Assembly: GCF_009017415.1 (NCBI RefSeq)
Contig: NC_092407.1
Span: forward strand, 1,550,001-1,614,000
Direction: 5' to 3'
DNA length: 64,000 nucleotides
DNA from: Aspergillus flavus
Lineage: Eukaryota; Ascomycota; Eurotiomycetes; Eurotiales; Aspergillaceae
The translations under genes and the position numbers were made by a program. Below the pieces are notes generated by a model, which searched no databases, was not told the DNA's origin, and worked only from the letters and a program-made list of their open reading frames with translations. Each line of letters begins with the position of its first letter. The stretch's first letter is position 1. Shown here piece after piece: positions 46,259 through 58,059 of the stretch.

Positions 46259-47250
46259 TCAGCCCTCGTTTTCATACTCCTCCCCGCATAGCTGGAGTTG
46301 CTGGTGCATGAATGCCCGCCCTTCGGTATTGGCGAATCCGCCGATGCCAAATGCCGGGATGATCCGGCACATACGCGTCAGGGACGCGCCGATCCAATCT
46401 CTGCTGACGCGTGCGATTCGGTCGCGGGCGGGGAGCTGCATCGGTCTGTTGTAGAGGTCTAGGCCGAGGAGGTGAATGGGTGTGCTGACGAGCTGGATTG
46501 AAGCGGGGATGGCCAGTTGGGCAAAGAGGATCTTGGCGTAATCGCGAGAGGCAATCCAATCGGGGATTGAGCTGGATACCACGGCGGGAAGATTGAAGGA
46601 GCCGAAGATGGTGAGGCCGTCACGGAGAAGGAAGGCCGAGTAGGTTGCTAGCGGCATGGTCCGGATGGACCGACGGAGGAAGCCGCTCTTGGAGACGGCT
46701 GTGGGATTGGGGATGGGGTTGGTTGGCTTTGCAGCTGGGGGGTGGCCGAAAAGCTGGGCGAATTTAACATCTTTCCAGATGCCCACGGACGAGTTGACGA
46801 CGAATGTGGAGAGAAACGTGGCCATTCCCGAAATGGCGTGGTCGACATCAGGGTAAACCCGGTCCAAGACAGTTTCTGTGGCATTTGCTGCTGCAAATGT
46901 TGCGGTGTAGAGGCCCCAAACTAGAAGACTCGGGCGGGATGTAAGGAAAGTCGCCGGTTGAGTGATGGAGAGCCACAGGTGTCGGCGGAACGCTGGCAAA
47001 AGGGGCTGGTTGTGCGATGACTTCTCCACGACAAGTCTAGGGTGCCGTCAGTAATATTCTTTGGTATTGTCTCCGCAATCGCGTCTATCAATGATATAGG
47101 GCAAACATACCGGTCAAGAATCATGACGGCTGGAGTGATCAGTGATGCTGAGCCTGCAGCAGCTATCACATCTGCCGTGAGGAGTTCCGCTAAGCGGTTC
47201 CTCTGCATGCGGAAGGGAAATGCTTGGTGAATAGGGAAGTCTTGTTCCAT
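46259..47250 (-). CDS. Conserved fungal membrane protein of unknown function
   Basis: Exon 1 (47250..47111) and exon 2 (47036..46259), joined in phase 2 across a 73-bp intron (GTATGT...CCCTAG), give about 305 aa. Several moderately hydrophobic segments are seen: TADVIAAAGSASLITPAVMI, LLVWGLYTATFAAANATETV, ISGMATFLSTFVVNSSVGIW and ILFAQLAIPASIQLV. The pattern of basic residues between short hydrophobic stretches (KSGFLRRSIRTMPLATYSAFLLRDGLTI) recalls mitochondrial-carrier-like or organelle membrane proteins, but no Px[DE]xx[KR] carrier signature is present. Homologous Aspergillus proteins are, to my knowledge, annotated only as orphans. Function not assigned. Confidence 0.8.
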
Positions 47251-48711
47251 GTCGACTGCGGTAACGTGCTCTCGGTTTCCGGTAGATGGTCAATCCATAT
47301 ATTATTTACTGGGATAACGAGGGTTGTTTGAGGGCGCGTCGTTTCAGTCGTGTAACCGTGTACGTCTAATGACTCCACAGAGGAAAAGAAAAATAATCAA
47401 AAGAATGTGTAACCACAAGAGTCTATGCCAGTTTGTTAGATATAGTTATGTGCGGAGGGCTCCCGGGGTACTCACCTATTCTCGCTCAAACGCTGGGGTA
47501 TACTGGGATAATGATGGACAAAAGGAAGGAAGCTGGGGCTAGATAAAAGGGAGAGATAAGTGAAGGAGGGGCTATATGAGCAACAACTGTACAAGTAATA
47601 GAAGGAGATCAATCCCAATGACGCCCAACTGTCAAGCCCACAATATTTACAACGAAGCATGAGAAATTCGGCGCACGCGACCAATCAGACACGACCGGGC
47701 CGGGAACCCGGTTACAGTCGGGGTATTGGGCGGTACCACCATGCCGAAAGATGAGAGTAATGGAAATTCAAGCTTCTCTACCGACTGGGATTAGAGGTGG
47801 ATCGCCTTCTAGAAGACGAGATGAGAGAGCGAATTGGCAGGCGCGGCGGTGCTGGACCGGGTGGAGTTGCCCTAAGGGGGATGCCCTGCCCTAATGTGCC
47901 CTAATCTCCGCATTGATCTACAGCGTACTATTAGTACGAGGGGCGATTTTCTGATCGTCTCGACAGGAATAACGAGGCATTTTGTCGCCGAGAGATAAGT
48001 CCGTCTCGGTGATAACTCGGAAGCTATCGTTTCGCTTCTCGGAGCTTCACGGAATGTCGTTCAGCCAAGACAGCAGCATCGTTTACCTTTATAGCCACGT
48101 TAGCGAGAGTACAAGAGGCCTGGGGCAAGATCTGAATGTTTCACCCTTATCACAGCACTCAGCCTCTTTGTCAATGTGTTTTGTAACGATTTGCAAATTC
48201 CATCCAAAGTGGAGCGGACTATATGCAATAGGGGTCCACTTGTACAGACGATAAGCTGATAAAAGATCGGTGTACGCCCTGTTCCTGGCGGTTGGACAAC
48301 GCACACGTACTTGTCAGCGTGGCTTGTTTCAGGCACCGCATCGACAAGAAACCAACGTTATTCTTGAGGAAGTGGTCCCTGACTACTAGATAGTAGGTCT
48401 ATACCAAGGTAGAACCGGATCAACAACAATTCCATGTTCCTCTAAGTGTAAGTGGGGTTTTAAAATGGGGAGATTCGCCTTCACAATGCTCCATTTACCT
48501 TTCAAATATGGTTAATCCACCACCAGTGCACAAGATTTCAAGCAAATAGCTTACTGTATCAAAACTAAAAGCAAATGCCAACTATAGCTGCAATAAATAA
48601 AGAGAACGCTTCGAACAGATTGAAATTAAGCAGTCAGGGCATCGAGAAACTCTCCCAGGACGATTTACAGTGATATTGAAGGTTGTTTTCCCCGCTCCGG
48701 TGGGATCTCTC
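47251..48711. other. Intergenic region between minus-strand genes
   Basis: 1.4 kb: promoter of the membrane protein gene and 3' flank of the Ykt6 gene. Short ORFs on both strands near 48.0-48.3 kb have no family pattern. Confidence 0.5.
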
Positions 48712-49538
48712 TTACATAAGAATGCAACTACAGAATGTCAGCGTTCCTATATGCAAACAGGGGTAACCTTCCTTACCAGCTATTCTGCTTCTTCGCAGAG
48801 GTGTAGAACATCTTCGATTGCGAAGACAACCCCTCACTCTAAAGCCCAGTTAGCTCCTTTCCTGAACCCACATGTCAAATGCACCGTAGAGGTTCAGTTT
48901 ACCTTATTAACCAGATCGTCAATCTTCTCTCCACGCTCCAAGACGCTCTCGATAGTCTTGTGGAGAACAATCTTGGTCTCGTCCAGCTCCTTCTGAATCT
49001 TCATGATACTGTCCACTTGGTGTGGGTCCTGGTACGCCGAGATGTATGTCTTCAAGGAGGGGAAGGAGACAGGCTGGGTGGCGGTGCCTGCGTTGGGGTT
49101 GAGCGTGAGGAACTCATCGAGGACCTTGGAAAGGATCTGATGGGCGGCAAGAGAGGGGTATTCATTGTCGCTGATAATGACACCGGCGATGCCTTGGGTC
49201 CGCGCATACACGTGGAATGTGAAATCTAAAAGACGAGGGGCGGTCAGGGGAAGTTGTCGGGTGGCCAGTAGGCAAGAGTAAACACTTGCCTTGCTCTTGG
49301 ATATCTTGTCTCTGGCCTTGCTTTGTTCTTTCGGCGACCGTCTTGCTGAACATGGTCATGAACTCGCTGATGCTACCCCTGGTGAAGCGCGAGTAGCTGC
49401 TGAGCTCGCGCTCCGCACACAGCTCCACCGCCGGCTGCTGGGCATTCTGTAGGACCTATCAAGCATGAAGAACGTTAGACAGACATATCACTCCAGTATG
49501 GACCTCCACAGACTCACTCCGATATAAAGAATCTTCAT
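48712..49538 (-). CDS. ykt6: R-SNARE Ykt6
   Basis: Five exons: 49538..49518 (21 nt), 49455..49290, 49225..48903, 48838..48777, 48727..48712 (16 nt); about 195 aa, the family's usual length. It opens MKILYIGVLQNAQQPAV and continues with the longin domain (SSYSRFTRGSISEFMTMF; YARTQGIAGVIISDNEYP). The SNARE helix has the zero-layer Arg in VLERGEKIDDLVNK. The last exon supplies the C-terminal CCILM: a palmitoylation Cys plus a CaaX-type farnesylation site, which anchor this SNARE lacking a membrane helix. It acts in fusion at Golgi, vacuole and autophagosome. Intron 2 has a GCAAGT donor, a GC-AG intron. No TATA box, as expected for a housekeeping gene. Confidence 0.94.
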
Positions 49539-49822
49539 TTTTACGGGCTCCGAGGGGTTTCAAGGATGACTGACGTCGTTGACAGTTGGCTGAAGTTTGC
49601 GGGGATATAATCTCGGAGGCGGAAAAGCATCTCGCCTCACCGCCTTCGCTCAACCTTATTCGCTGGTCCCCCATTTTTTCAGGCAACCACTCACATGCTC
49701 AGTTCAATTAGCCTCATCAATTAGGCAGATTCATATTCGTCCCTTTCATGATATTGTATTACTACAGGATTCTATGTACAAAAATTATCCAGGTCATATG
49801 TCCAAGTCATATACGACCCACA

Positions 49823-51558
49823 CTATGTATTCCGGCTTTCGGCGGTCAACGCCGCTCTCTCTTCCACCGTCAAATCACTCTTTGCATGGTGAATCCGCAC
49901 GAAGAACACAACAATCAGGGCCCCAACTAATGCCAGCGCCGTCTCAAACCAGAAAACAGCTTTGAAACTCTTAAACTGGCCAAGGTGTTCTGTTTCCGAC
50001 TTGACAATATCAGCAAACCCAAGAAAAATGGCAATGCCAAAGTGTAGAGTGCAATTGATCAATGCCCCTGCCAGTCCCTGCTTGGCTTTCGGCAAATGAG
50101 TGGTGATAAATACGTTGGCGATGTTGAAGCTGATATCGATCCCCACAGTGCCACAAATCATGGCAGGAAAAACGAAACCCCAGTATATCCCACCTTTGGG
50201 AATGACGGCAAAGAACAGCCCCGAGCCGGCGTATCCAATACAAGAGATAAGCATAAGGATCGTTCCCGAGACCTTGTGCATGATAAGTCCTCCTGCTGTC
50301 GCAAGGATGAGACCTCCGACCCCCATGGGAACCGTCCACGCTACGATTTGTAGCGGACCCGCACCCATTATATCGGACATGCTGCGAAGAAGGTCAGTAT
50401 AAGACTGAAGGTGGTAGAGCAGATCGCACTCAGGTAGTCCACTTACTACAGAACTGCATATAAAAAGTATATGCCCAGACTCCCATAGAGACAAAGCAGT
50501 GCAATGACCAGCGGTGTCAGATATTTGACTGCAAACAAGTCTCCCGGAAGCAGAGGGTTTTTGACCACCCATCCTTCAACGTAGACCATAAGTCCCAAAA
50601 ATATCACTCCCAATGAGAAGCAGACTGGAATGTACGGTGTCTTCCATCCTTGCGGTGCGTAGGAACTTTCCGCAATCGCGAACACGAGAAGGACAGCTCC
50701 TGGTACGGAAAGACAGCATCCAGCCCAGTCCATTTTAACCTTTGCCTTTCTCCTTTCTGCAAAATCACTGGGGACCGAAAAATACGAAGAGATAAAAGTG
50801 ACTGCGGAAAGGATTGCTCCAATGAAAAAGTACCATCTCCAGCTGAGGAACTGACTGCACAAGCCGGAAAAGAAAATACCGGCGAAGAATCCCAACGCCG
50901 CGCATGCGCCATAAACGCTGAAAATGAAATTCTTCCGAGGGCCAGGTCGATATGTGCTGCCCAAGATCATTATCCCAGATGGAAGAAACGCGGCAAGAGC
51001 AAATCCTTGCAGAGCTCGGCAAATAATCAGCATTAGCCAGGTCTGAGAGAAGCCGGCTAGGATTGATGAGGCTGCCAGCCAGCCTGCCCCTGCAAGGTAG
51101 AGTACATAACCCCCGTACATATCTCCAAGTCGACCGAATATGAGAAGTGTTGACGTAACAACGAGAGACAGTGCGGTTGATGGCCATACCACCGAAGCTT
51201 CTGGGATGTGCAATTCCTTGACTAGCGTAGGAACGAGAACATTTGATCCAGAAATGTAATATTCCTATTGATGCATGAGTTAGTTCTTCTGATATACTTG
51301 ACCAGCACGCGTGCGAAAACTTCATACCGCAAGAATCTGGGACATAACAATGGAGAATCCAAAGGTCAGTTCCGACCAAATATTAGAGAAGCATGGAGGA
51401 CGCTCTCGACCAAGTCGCTCGAGATCTATTAGGTCTGATTGCTGCTCTAATTGTGATGGAGACTGTGGTATCCCCAGATTTGGAGAACCCGTTTCTCCAG
51501 TGGACTTCTCCATGTTTAGATCAGATCCACTGAGTGGTGTATCTGCAATGGGTGCCAT
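49823..51558 (-). CDS. MFS transporter, DHA2-like multidrug/H+ exporter
   Basis: Three exons (51558..51328, 51264..50447, 50381..49823); introns 63 and 65 bp; about 535 aa. The joins restore SQILAEYYISGSN and LYAVLYMSDIMG. The first 65 residues are hydrophilic and cytosolic. MFS motif A appears as GRLGDMYGGY between TM2 and TM3, followed by ICRALQGFALAAFLPSG and RKNFIFSVYGACAALGF. The hydrophobic profile and length fit the 14-TM DHA2 drug:H+ antiporters or related fungal exporters, in the plasma membrane. The C-terminus is short (HHAKSDLTVEERAAL). A TATA box lies 61 bp upstream. Substrate unknown; no biosynthetic backbone gene is nearby. Confidence 0.92.
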
Positions 51559-53304
51559 AGCTGGCTAGTGTTGGCTTTGAAAAACTGACAAAGACGCAGT
51601 CTGTTCTGGGGGAACCTGTTTTATACCATGTTCTGCATTTCTTTTACTAATTGATTCATGGAACCTTCAGTGGATTTCTAAGTACCGATGCATCGTTAAA
51701 ACACCAGGATCGGCACTCTGGATGGCGTCGAAAAGCCTTTGCCTATTAGGATGAACCGTTTCGAAAGATGCCCACAAGGTGGCCAATAGCTTCCAGGCGG
51801 AAGCTGCAATCGAATCGCGCGCCTCTCCACTAACACTAAAGACGAATTTTTCCACTCCAAGTAACTTAGTGGCCAAGATGTCAGTGTGTCGTTAGCCCTC
51901 AACCTTCCACCTCAACTGCCGTTTTAGGAAGTTGTCGGGAGTGGGGCAAAATCGTAGCTTCTCGCCTCTTTCTGGCTTGGTCCATGAATGCCATCATAGT
52001 TCCCTTTATAATGTTTTCGCATAAGCATCAATGCATCATTGGCTTCGGGGAAGGATTTTTCTACCCGCTAGGCAATGTATCTAAGTCACTAACCCCCGGA
52101 ATGGGCGATATTAAAGTCACCCCGTGCTGTACGACTCTAATCCTATCCGGGAATAGCGTCGACATGCTCTATACGTGTTCCTCTCGCGCCGTCTTTGCTC
52201 CTCCTCTCATCATCGGATTTGCTACACCACAGTGAGAAGGAATCACTACCTCATGTCTAACATCGGAGCGATTCGTTATAAGGCGAACGAGCTTCCTAGT
52301 GGTGGCGGGGAAAGCTTTTATATCTAAAATCCCGGCCAATGCGTAGACTGGCCGATACCGTGATACCATACGCATGAATGCAGCCAGACTTGTGGTCAAA
52401 AGGCCCTAGGTAAACCATTCATTGAGTTGACCACGAGGTCCTAAACTATCTGTTCCTCCCCCACCGCTGCTTAGGAAATACCGCACTTTTAGACACGCAG
52501 TCGCGATGACCACAGGTTTCCCGCCGCCCAAGCCATTGAAGGTGCATGTCGGGGGGGGGCTTAGATGTTGTCCGCCAACGCTCCAGAAACGCCGACAAAC
52601 AGTCATTCGAATCACCCAAAAGTCCAGCTTTTATGATGGGTCTTTATAGCCAGGCCACGCTGGTTGCTGTCGACAATGAGCAATTGATCGGAGAGAGCCA
52701 ATCGATGATTCAGAGGGCTTGAACAGCAGCAGGCCACCTCGTCTTTCTGACTGTCGTTACTTCGTACTTGATTGAGGCATTGAAATGCGATTTTCAATGT
52801 CAAGGTTCGGGGACTCAAGTCATTGCAGTGGTTGAGTCGTGTGTCCGATTCAGGTTACTCTATTATCCTATATAAACCCCGAACTGCTGAAACCAGGTAC
52901 TCTGCCCAGCTATTCTTCTGTCCTAGTCTCTGTTGACATTATTTTCAATAGCGGATGATTAATTTTGGGGGTCTTCAAATCTGAATCCTCCTCCCAAGGT
53001 CTACAAACAAATCTCAGGATCGTAGTATTGGACTGCCCTTGATTTCTGCACGACACCGCAAGACCATTAACATCAGGTATAGGTTCGACTATCGAACAAC
53101 TGTAGCATCATAATTGGTCGAATCACGAATCGTCACGTGGTAAGCATTGCTGCCCAGCCTCGCCCTCAGGCTTACTGCGTTCTCCCCATTCTTACCTCCA
53201 TAACTCACACATATTTATCGCCTGGTATTGTTATCTGAATCCTCCACGCCGCCGCTTGTCTTCAGTCTACGCCTTTTCAAGACTTATTACATCGATTTGT
53301 CAAT
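51559..53304. other. Intergenic region
   Basis: 1.7 kb without a supported gene. A G-run of nine lies near 52551-52559. TATATAAA at 52869-52876 is 430 bp upstream of the following pseudogene. Confidence 0.5.
51619..51625 (-). promoter_or_regulatory. Putative TATA box of the MFS gene
   Basis: Minus-strand TATAAAA, 61 bp upstream of the start codon at 51558. Confidence 0.55.
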
Positions 53305-54248
53305 ATGCTTGACACAGAAGACCAGCAGACTCCAACTCTGCCTGTGAACTCCGGGCCACGAGTAAACCTTCTTTACTCGGTTCCAGGATTTGCAGCACCT
53401 GATCCAGACAGTATTAAACGAACAGTTACCTCTGAGAATACTATTTTTAGCTGGGGTAGTGTGGAGATAGCCAGAATATCTACTGATATTGTTGAGAAAT
53501 TCGGATTCCATGTAACACTCAGCGAAGCGAAGAATATGATCTTTGTCAAACAAAATACAGAGAGTCTACCAATACCAAAAGTCCTTGCTTACTATACTTA
53601 CGGCCCAATGTCTCGAGATATGGATGACTATGGTAGTCTGTTTGATATTTATATATTTATGGACTATGTCGAGGGCCAGAGCCTAGATAAAGTTTGGGGG
53701 ACGTACGATGAAATCACAAAAGGTTATATTGCCAATCAATTGAAGGAGTATCTTTGCCAACTTTGCCAAATCAGCCATAGAAACTATATTGGCTCTGCCG
53801 ATCTTGGCCCAGTAACCGACCCAATCTTGGAGCGCCGTCACAACAAAGGTTTGTTGTCTACACCGAAACTTTCACTGATACTAATACACAGAAAGGTCAA
53901 TTCGATTCTGAAGAAGCTCTTAATAATGCAATCATCGAGGTGTATCAATAAACTGCACCAAAACGACATATCAAGAGCTTCTTGGCTGGTATGCTTTCTC
54001 AGAAATGACATCAGATTGTATTTACCCATGGGGATCTACGCCTTGAAACCATTATGGTTAACAGTGGACATGTCAGTGGGATCGTAGGTTGGGAGTTTAG
54101 TGGGTGGTATCCGGAATACTAGGAGTTTTCAAAGGCTTTCTATGTTTGGAGGTGGCAAAATGATTGGACCGACTACCTGTTACAGGTTCTTGAACCTTAC
54201 TATGCTGAATATGGAGTCCATAGATTCTTGATGGAAACACTATGGTGA
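53305..54248 (+). pseudogene. Aminoglycoside phosphotransferase (APH)-like kinase pseudogene
   Basis: Exon 1 (53305..53848) is intact and typical of fungal APH-fold proteins: SEAKNMIFVKQNTESLPIPK, then FMDYVEGQSLDKVWG. A 47-bp intron (53849..53895) joins in phase. Exon 2 runs to a TGA at 54246 but has three in-frame stops: TAA 53949, TGA 54006, TAG 54120. The catalytic-loop HGDL survives at 54027-54038, but the Asn of HGDxxxxN is Thr and the Mg-binding Asp of the usual DWEF is Gly (GWEF). The TAG stands where the family has Trp. Around the stops the reading is otherwise family-like down to LLQVLEPYYAEYG, so decay is by point changes and looks recent. Confidence 0.85.
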
Positions 54249-54515
54249 TAGTGGTTGTGTGTATTATATCGATTGAGTTTTCAACAAGGCTTCGTCTATA
54301 CTACAGATGACTATTAGGGGATGAGCTAAATCAAGGTTTGGTATTGGATTGGCTTATTTTGCAATATGAGAAGTGTCTGTTGCTTCGAGCTTTTTCTAAT
54401 ATTGTTTCGGTGGGATGTACAAGTTAGTTACGAAGCTGTCTGACATGATAATATTTGATTTACTGCATTACATTATATGAGAAAGTTAACGTGAAATAGC
54501 TCGTACGTTATGGCT

Positions 54516-56498
54516 TTATGAGTCATTTCCCATACCCCATGGAAGGTCACTCAATTCGCCCAGGCTGTACCACCCACAAAGATCCTCAATAGAACCAAGG
54601 GAAGAGCTGTTAGTTGTATCATTGCTCGGTACACGGGTAAATAAATCAAGGCCGTCCTCTCCTCCACCGAAAGACGGGCCAGCACTGGAACTAGGCGTCA
54701 TACTATTCTTGCCCACCGGCCCAATGCCGAGCACCGTTTGAGCGATCGTCTGTATCTCCCGCACATTCCTTGCGATTCTCGGCCACACCTCGCCCAGCAC
54801 TTTGAGACATCCGAGTGTCATCCGGATCTGATCTCGTGCAGTCGACAATTGAGTGCCTTTAAATAGAGCACTGCAGGCCGAAAGTAGCGCCAGCGTTCCC
54901 TCACTCACCATGCAGGTGGTAAATGGCGTATGGTGAAATTCAGGAACCGGTAGTGCCAAAAGGCGGATCTGAGCCTCCACGGCTCGTAGGACGCGCACGG
55001 TGTGTACGTTGACTAGATCTGGGATTGGGGTGTCGAGGGGTGGTTCTCGGGCACAGCTTGATACATGCTCTACTGCATTGAACTTCAGGGCTGAGAAGGG
55101 TCGGTGTAGCCCGATAGTAGACCTGCCAAATGAGTTAATACTACGAGGAGAGGCTTCAGGCGCTGCAAGGCGGAGTGTGAGGGGCTTACACATGAATGAT
55201 CAAGTGGGCTTGAAACATTAGCTCGTCAATTTTTCCATCCTTGTCCATGAGCTGCTTGCGATCATCCGGTAATAACAATCGCCATCCATCCAGACTACAG
55301 TCTGCAGCTTGGATGACGTGCGTTGAGTCTCCTTTGGTTGCGATCTTTGGCGCTATGGCTATCGCCGATGCTGCACATTGTACGGCGCCAATGAGATATG
55401 CAAAGGATGAGAAACGAATGGGCTCGGCAGAGAATTCGCGACAGTTGAACTCTTGCAGAGTGCGCGGCTCGGGTATATCCTGGCACCAGGTGAGCTATCT
55501 CAACTCGTCCAGGCCGTCGTAAGGGGGTGTCCAAGGAAGCTAGGGGTGCCAATACTTACTCCCGACTCATACTCTCGCTCTTCGCAGGGTAGGTCCACCG
55601 TAGCAGCAATATCCACAACTCGAAAGTTCATGGTCCCCAGCGTACCCGTGTAATAGGCGTCGACGATGTACAGCATCCACCATGTTCGCCTCCAGCACTC
55701 CTTCAGCACGGGGTCATCGCGCCCATGCGATGCCGCAAAGTCCGACAGATACATCTTTAAATCAACTGCAAGACTGGTAGCAGCATCCATTTCCAGTTTG
55801 GCCGCATCCTTGTAGTCGTGCCAGAACAAAGCCATAGAGAATAGGAGTCGAGATTGAACCATGATTGGATCAGATGGTGATGCTTGTAGAAAGCAGGCCT
55901 CAATATGGTCTCTCAACGATGTTGACCATTCGTGCGAGGTGTAGATATGTCCGATTAGGCGCATCACAGCAAGAAGAGGTGTGAAGCTCGACTGTCTGTG
56001 CGGATCTTGATACATTCTTGAGAGGTGTTTCCGGGGTAATAGGAAAGGGTGACAGCCATGGAATTTCTCATAGTATGCATTGATCAAGAAATCGCTCTCA
56101 ATGTCATCGGGCTGAGCGATGCCTGCGTCCGGAAACGAGATGCCTAAGATGACATCGCCGACACTGATCCTCTCGTTCGGCTCATGGCGAAGGTCCTCGG
56201 CCATCAATGGAGTGGTATGCTCCTGGACCTGTTGAGTCCTTGTATGTGGTTGACGACTCGAGTCAGGAGCTGGTGATTTTCTATCGTTCGCTGCAAGTCG
56301 TCGGCGACGATCAGCCAGGGCTGCGCGGTCGAGCCCGCCACGTCGGGATCGTGCATAGTTACAATCCTGCCCAATTTCAGCGCAGCGGGCACAGCAAGGC
56401 CGCTTGCCATCGCATTTCACATGACGCGAGCGGCAGGGTAGACAAGCCAGCGAGGAGCGCGTAGCCCGACCATTGCGAGAGCTTGATGTAGAATCCAT
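54516..56498 (-). CDS. Zn2Cys6 transcription factor (Fungal_trans type)
   Basis: Three exons (56498..55560, 55479..55190, 55122..54516); introns 80 and 67 bp; about 611 aa. The joins restore YESGDIPEPRTLQEF and IIHVSTIGLHRPF. The zinc cluster has Cys at 19, 22, 29, 36, 39 and 46 (CLPCRSRHVKCDGKRPCCARC). A basic, disordered linker follows (RRRRLAAND). The fungal-specific regulatory domain is clear: DFLINAYYEKFHGCHPFL, CWRRTWWMLYIVDAYY, EFSAEPIRFSSFAYL and LIIHVSTIGLHRPF. It is a nuclear DNA-binding regulator. It lies 408 bp from the 3' end of the MDR oxidoreductase gene and may regulate it and the cupin gene; that is inference. The C-terminus is Ser/Asn-rich and acidic, possibly activating. 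Confidence 0.93.
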
Positions 56499-56906
56499 TT
56501 AGTTTAGTTGAAGATGTGAGTTGTGATCGCCAGTTTGTCACGAGTGGTGGGTACTCGGCTATTCATACACACCCGGTAATTCCTGGTACAGAACAATACA
56601 TCTCTTTCAGCGTGCCCTAATAGGCTATCCATTGAATTCGAATACCCGCACCAATTATCTACTGTGTAAGTGGCAAGGCCTATCCACCTTATTTTAACCC
56701 AAATGGAAAGCGTTTTATGTTTAGAATGAGATTGCTCTTCCCACGACGAAGTGATACTGTCGCATGTATTGGCGGTACAACGGAGGGGGGAGCATCTACA
56801 ACATGATACCTACGGGACGACAGTACACTTGCCGCAGAAGCTTCAGGATGCGAATACAGTGATCACCGTGAAGGATAATAGATTTCCATATGGGGGTCCT
56901 ACAAAT
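56499..56906. other. Upstream region of the Zn2Cys6 gene
   Basis: Promoter of the regulator gene (minus) and 3' flank of the MDR gene. No motif stands out. Confidence 0.5.
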
Positions 56907-57941
56907 TTAGACAGCAAAGAACTCAGTGAGGAGAATCTTCCCACGTCCCGTATGCCGTCCGTTGGCGTGCTCATACGCCTCTCGCACACTTCGGAAAGGG
57001 TACGTCTGAATAACCAGGGACTGCAGAATGCCTTGCTCTACAAGTTCAGCCAAATATCGTAAAGCCTCGCCGCTCCCAGTGACAATGAAAAACAAAGCTT
57101 GGACTCCTTCCTTGCAGATTCCACGCTTTTGATGCTCCTCCACGAAGTTATAGCTGGCAGAGTCAACGGAAATCAATACCCCATCATCTTTGACGTAGTT
57201 CCAGCACTTGGCCAGCACGTCGCCGCCAACCGCGTCCACAATGATATCAAAGTCTGACTGGTAGCCGTCTAACCGGGCGTATTCAGTCGTTTCGTCCGCC
57301 CCAAGGCTGCGAAGGAAATCTTGATTCCGCGCGTTAGAACTAGTCGCGGCCACAACGTGCAGTCCTGCAGCAGAGGCCAACTGCACCAGGTGGATTCCCA
57401 CAGCGCCGGCAGCCCCGGTGATCAATATTTGCTTCTGATGCTGAGAGGACTGCGCTTTATTCCTCAACGCAGTATCCACAGAAGGAATAGCAAGACCAGC
57501 ATGGACAAACAAGGCCTCGTAGGCTGTGTGGGCACTGAGAGGTAAGGCCGCAGCCTCCTCCCAGCTTAAACACTTTGGCTTGAGAGCAACTTCATCCTCC
57601 TTGACCATTGTGTATTCTGCCCAGGCCGCTGCACGATCCACATGCGTCATACCAAAGACCTCATCGCCAGATTTGAATTTGCTGTTGTCATCGAAAGTTT
57701 CAATCACGATACCAGATAGATCATTTCCCATAATAGCATAATCATGGCGATATGTCTCAGGCCAGGTCAGCATGTCCCGAATCACTGTCGTGGCCTTGAC
57801 GCGAATCAGCAGCTCGCCAGGCTTCGACAACTTGGGGACGGGAATATCCTCATCCAGATGCAAGGCAGAAACCGGTGCAGGGTTAGAAGGTGAATAAGGA
57901 TCGCAGGACGGGGGAGCTGGGTGCACACGAATAGCTTGCAT
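56907..57941 (-). CDS. MDR-type (zinc-independent) quinone/enoyl reductase-like oxidoreductase
   Basis: Single exon, 344 aa. The N-terminal GroES-like fold includes GELLIRVKATTVIRDMLTWPE and GNDLSGIV, then GDEVFGMTHVDRAAAWAEY. The NAD(P)-binding Rossmann part has the motif ILITGAAGAVGIHLVQLA, then FDIIVDAVGGD. Catalytic and structural zinc ligands of classical alcohol dehydrogenases are missing, as in quinone oxidoreductases and reticulon-4-interacting-protein-like members. NADPH-dependent reduction of a quinone or an activated C=C bond is likely. It is cytosolic. A TATA box lies about 112 bp upstream. The cupin gene diverges from it with a 914-bp gap, so the two may share a promoter. Confidence 0.92.
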   Translation of the reverse strand: MQAIRVHPAPPSCDPYSPSNPAPVSALHLDEDIPVPKLSKPGELLIRVKATTVIRDMLTWPETYRHDYAIMGNDLSGIVIETFDDNSKFKSGDEVFGMTHVDRAAAWAEYTMVKEDEVALKPKCLSWEEAAALPLSAHTAYEALFVHAGLAIPSVDTALRNKAQSSQHQKQILITGAAGAVGIHLVQLASAAGLHVVAATSSNARNQDFLRSLGADETTEYARLDGYQSDFDIIVDAVGGDVLAKCWNYVKDDGVLISVDSASYNFVEEHQKRGICKEGVQALFFIVTGSGEALRYLAELVEQGILQSLVIQTYPFRSVREAYEHANGRHTGRGKILLTEFFAV

Positions 57942-58052
57942 TGTGGGAGAAAGGTTATGTGTGTCCTGTTCGGCTGACAGAGAATGGACGAAGTGTAGGT
58001 GCGATGAAGTGCAGTGCTTTTTGGAAATAGAGCATACTCGAGAGAGACCATG

Positions 58053-58059
58053 CTTTATA
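58053..58059 (-). promoter_or_regulatory. Putative TATA box of the MDR oxidoreductase gene
   Basis: Minus-strand TATAAAG, about 112 bp upstream of the ATG at 57941. Confidence 0.5.
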
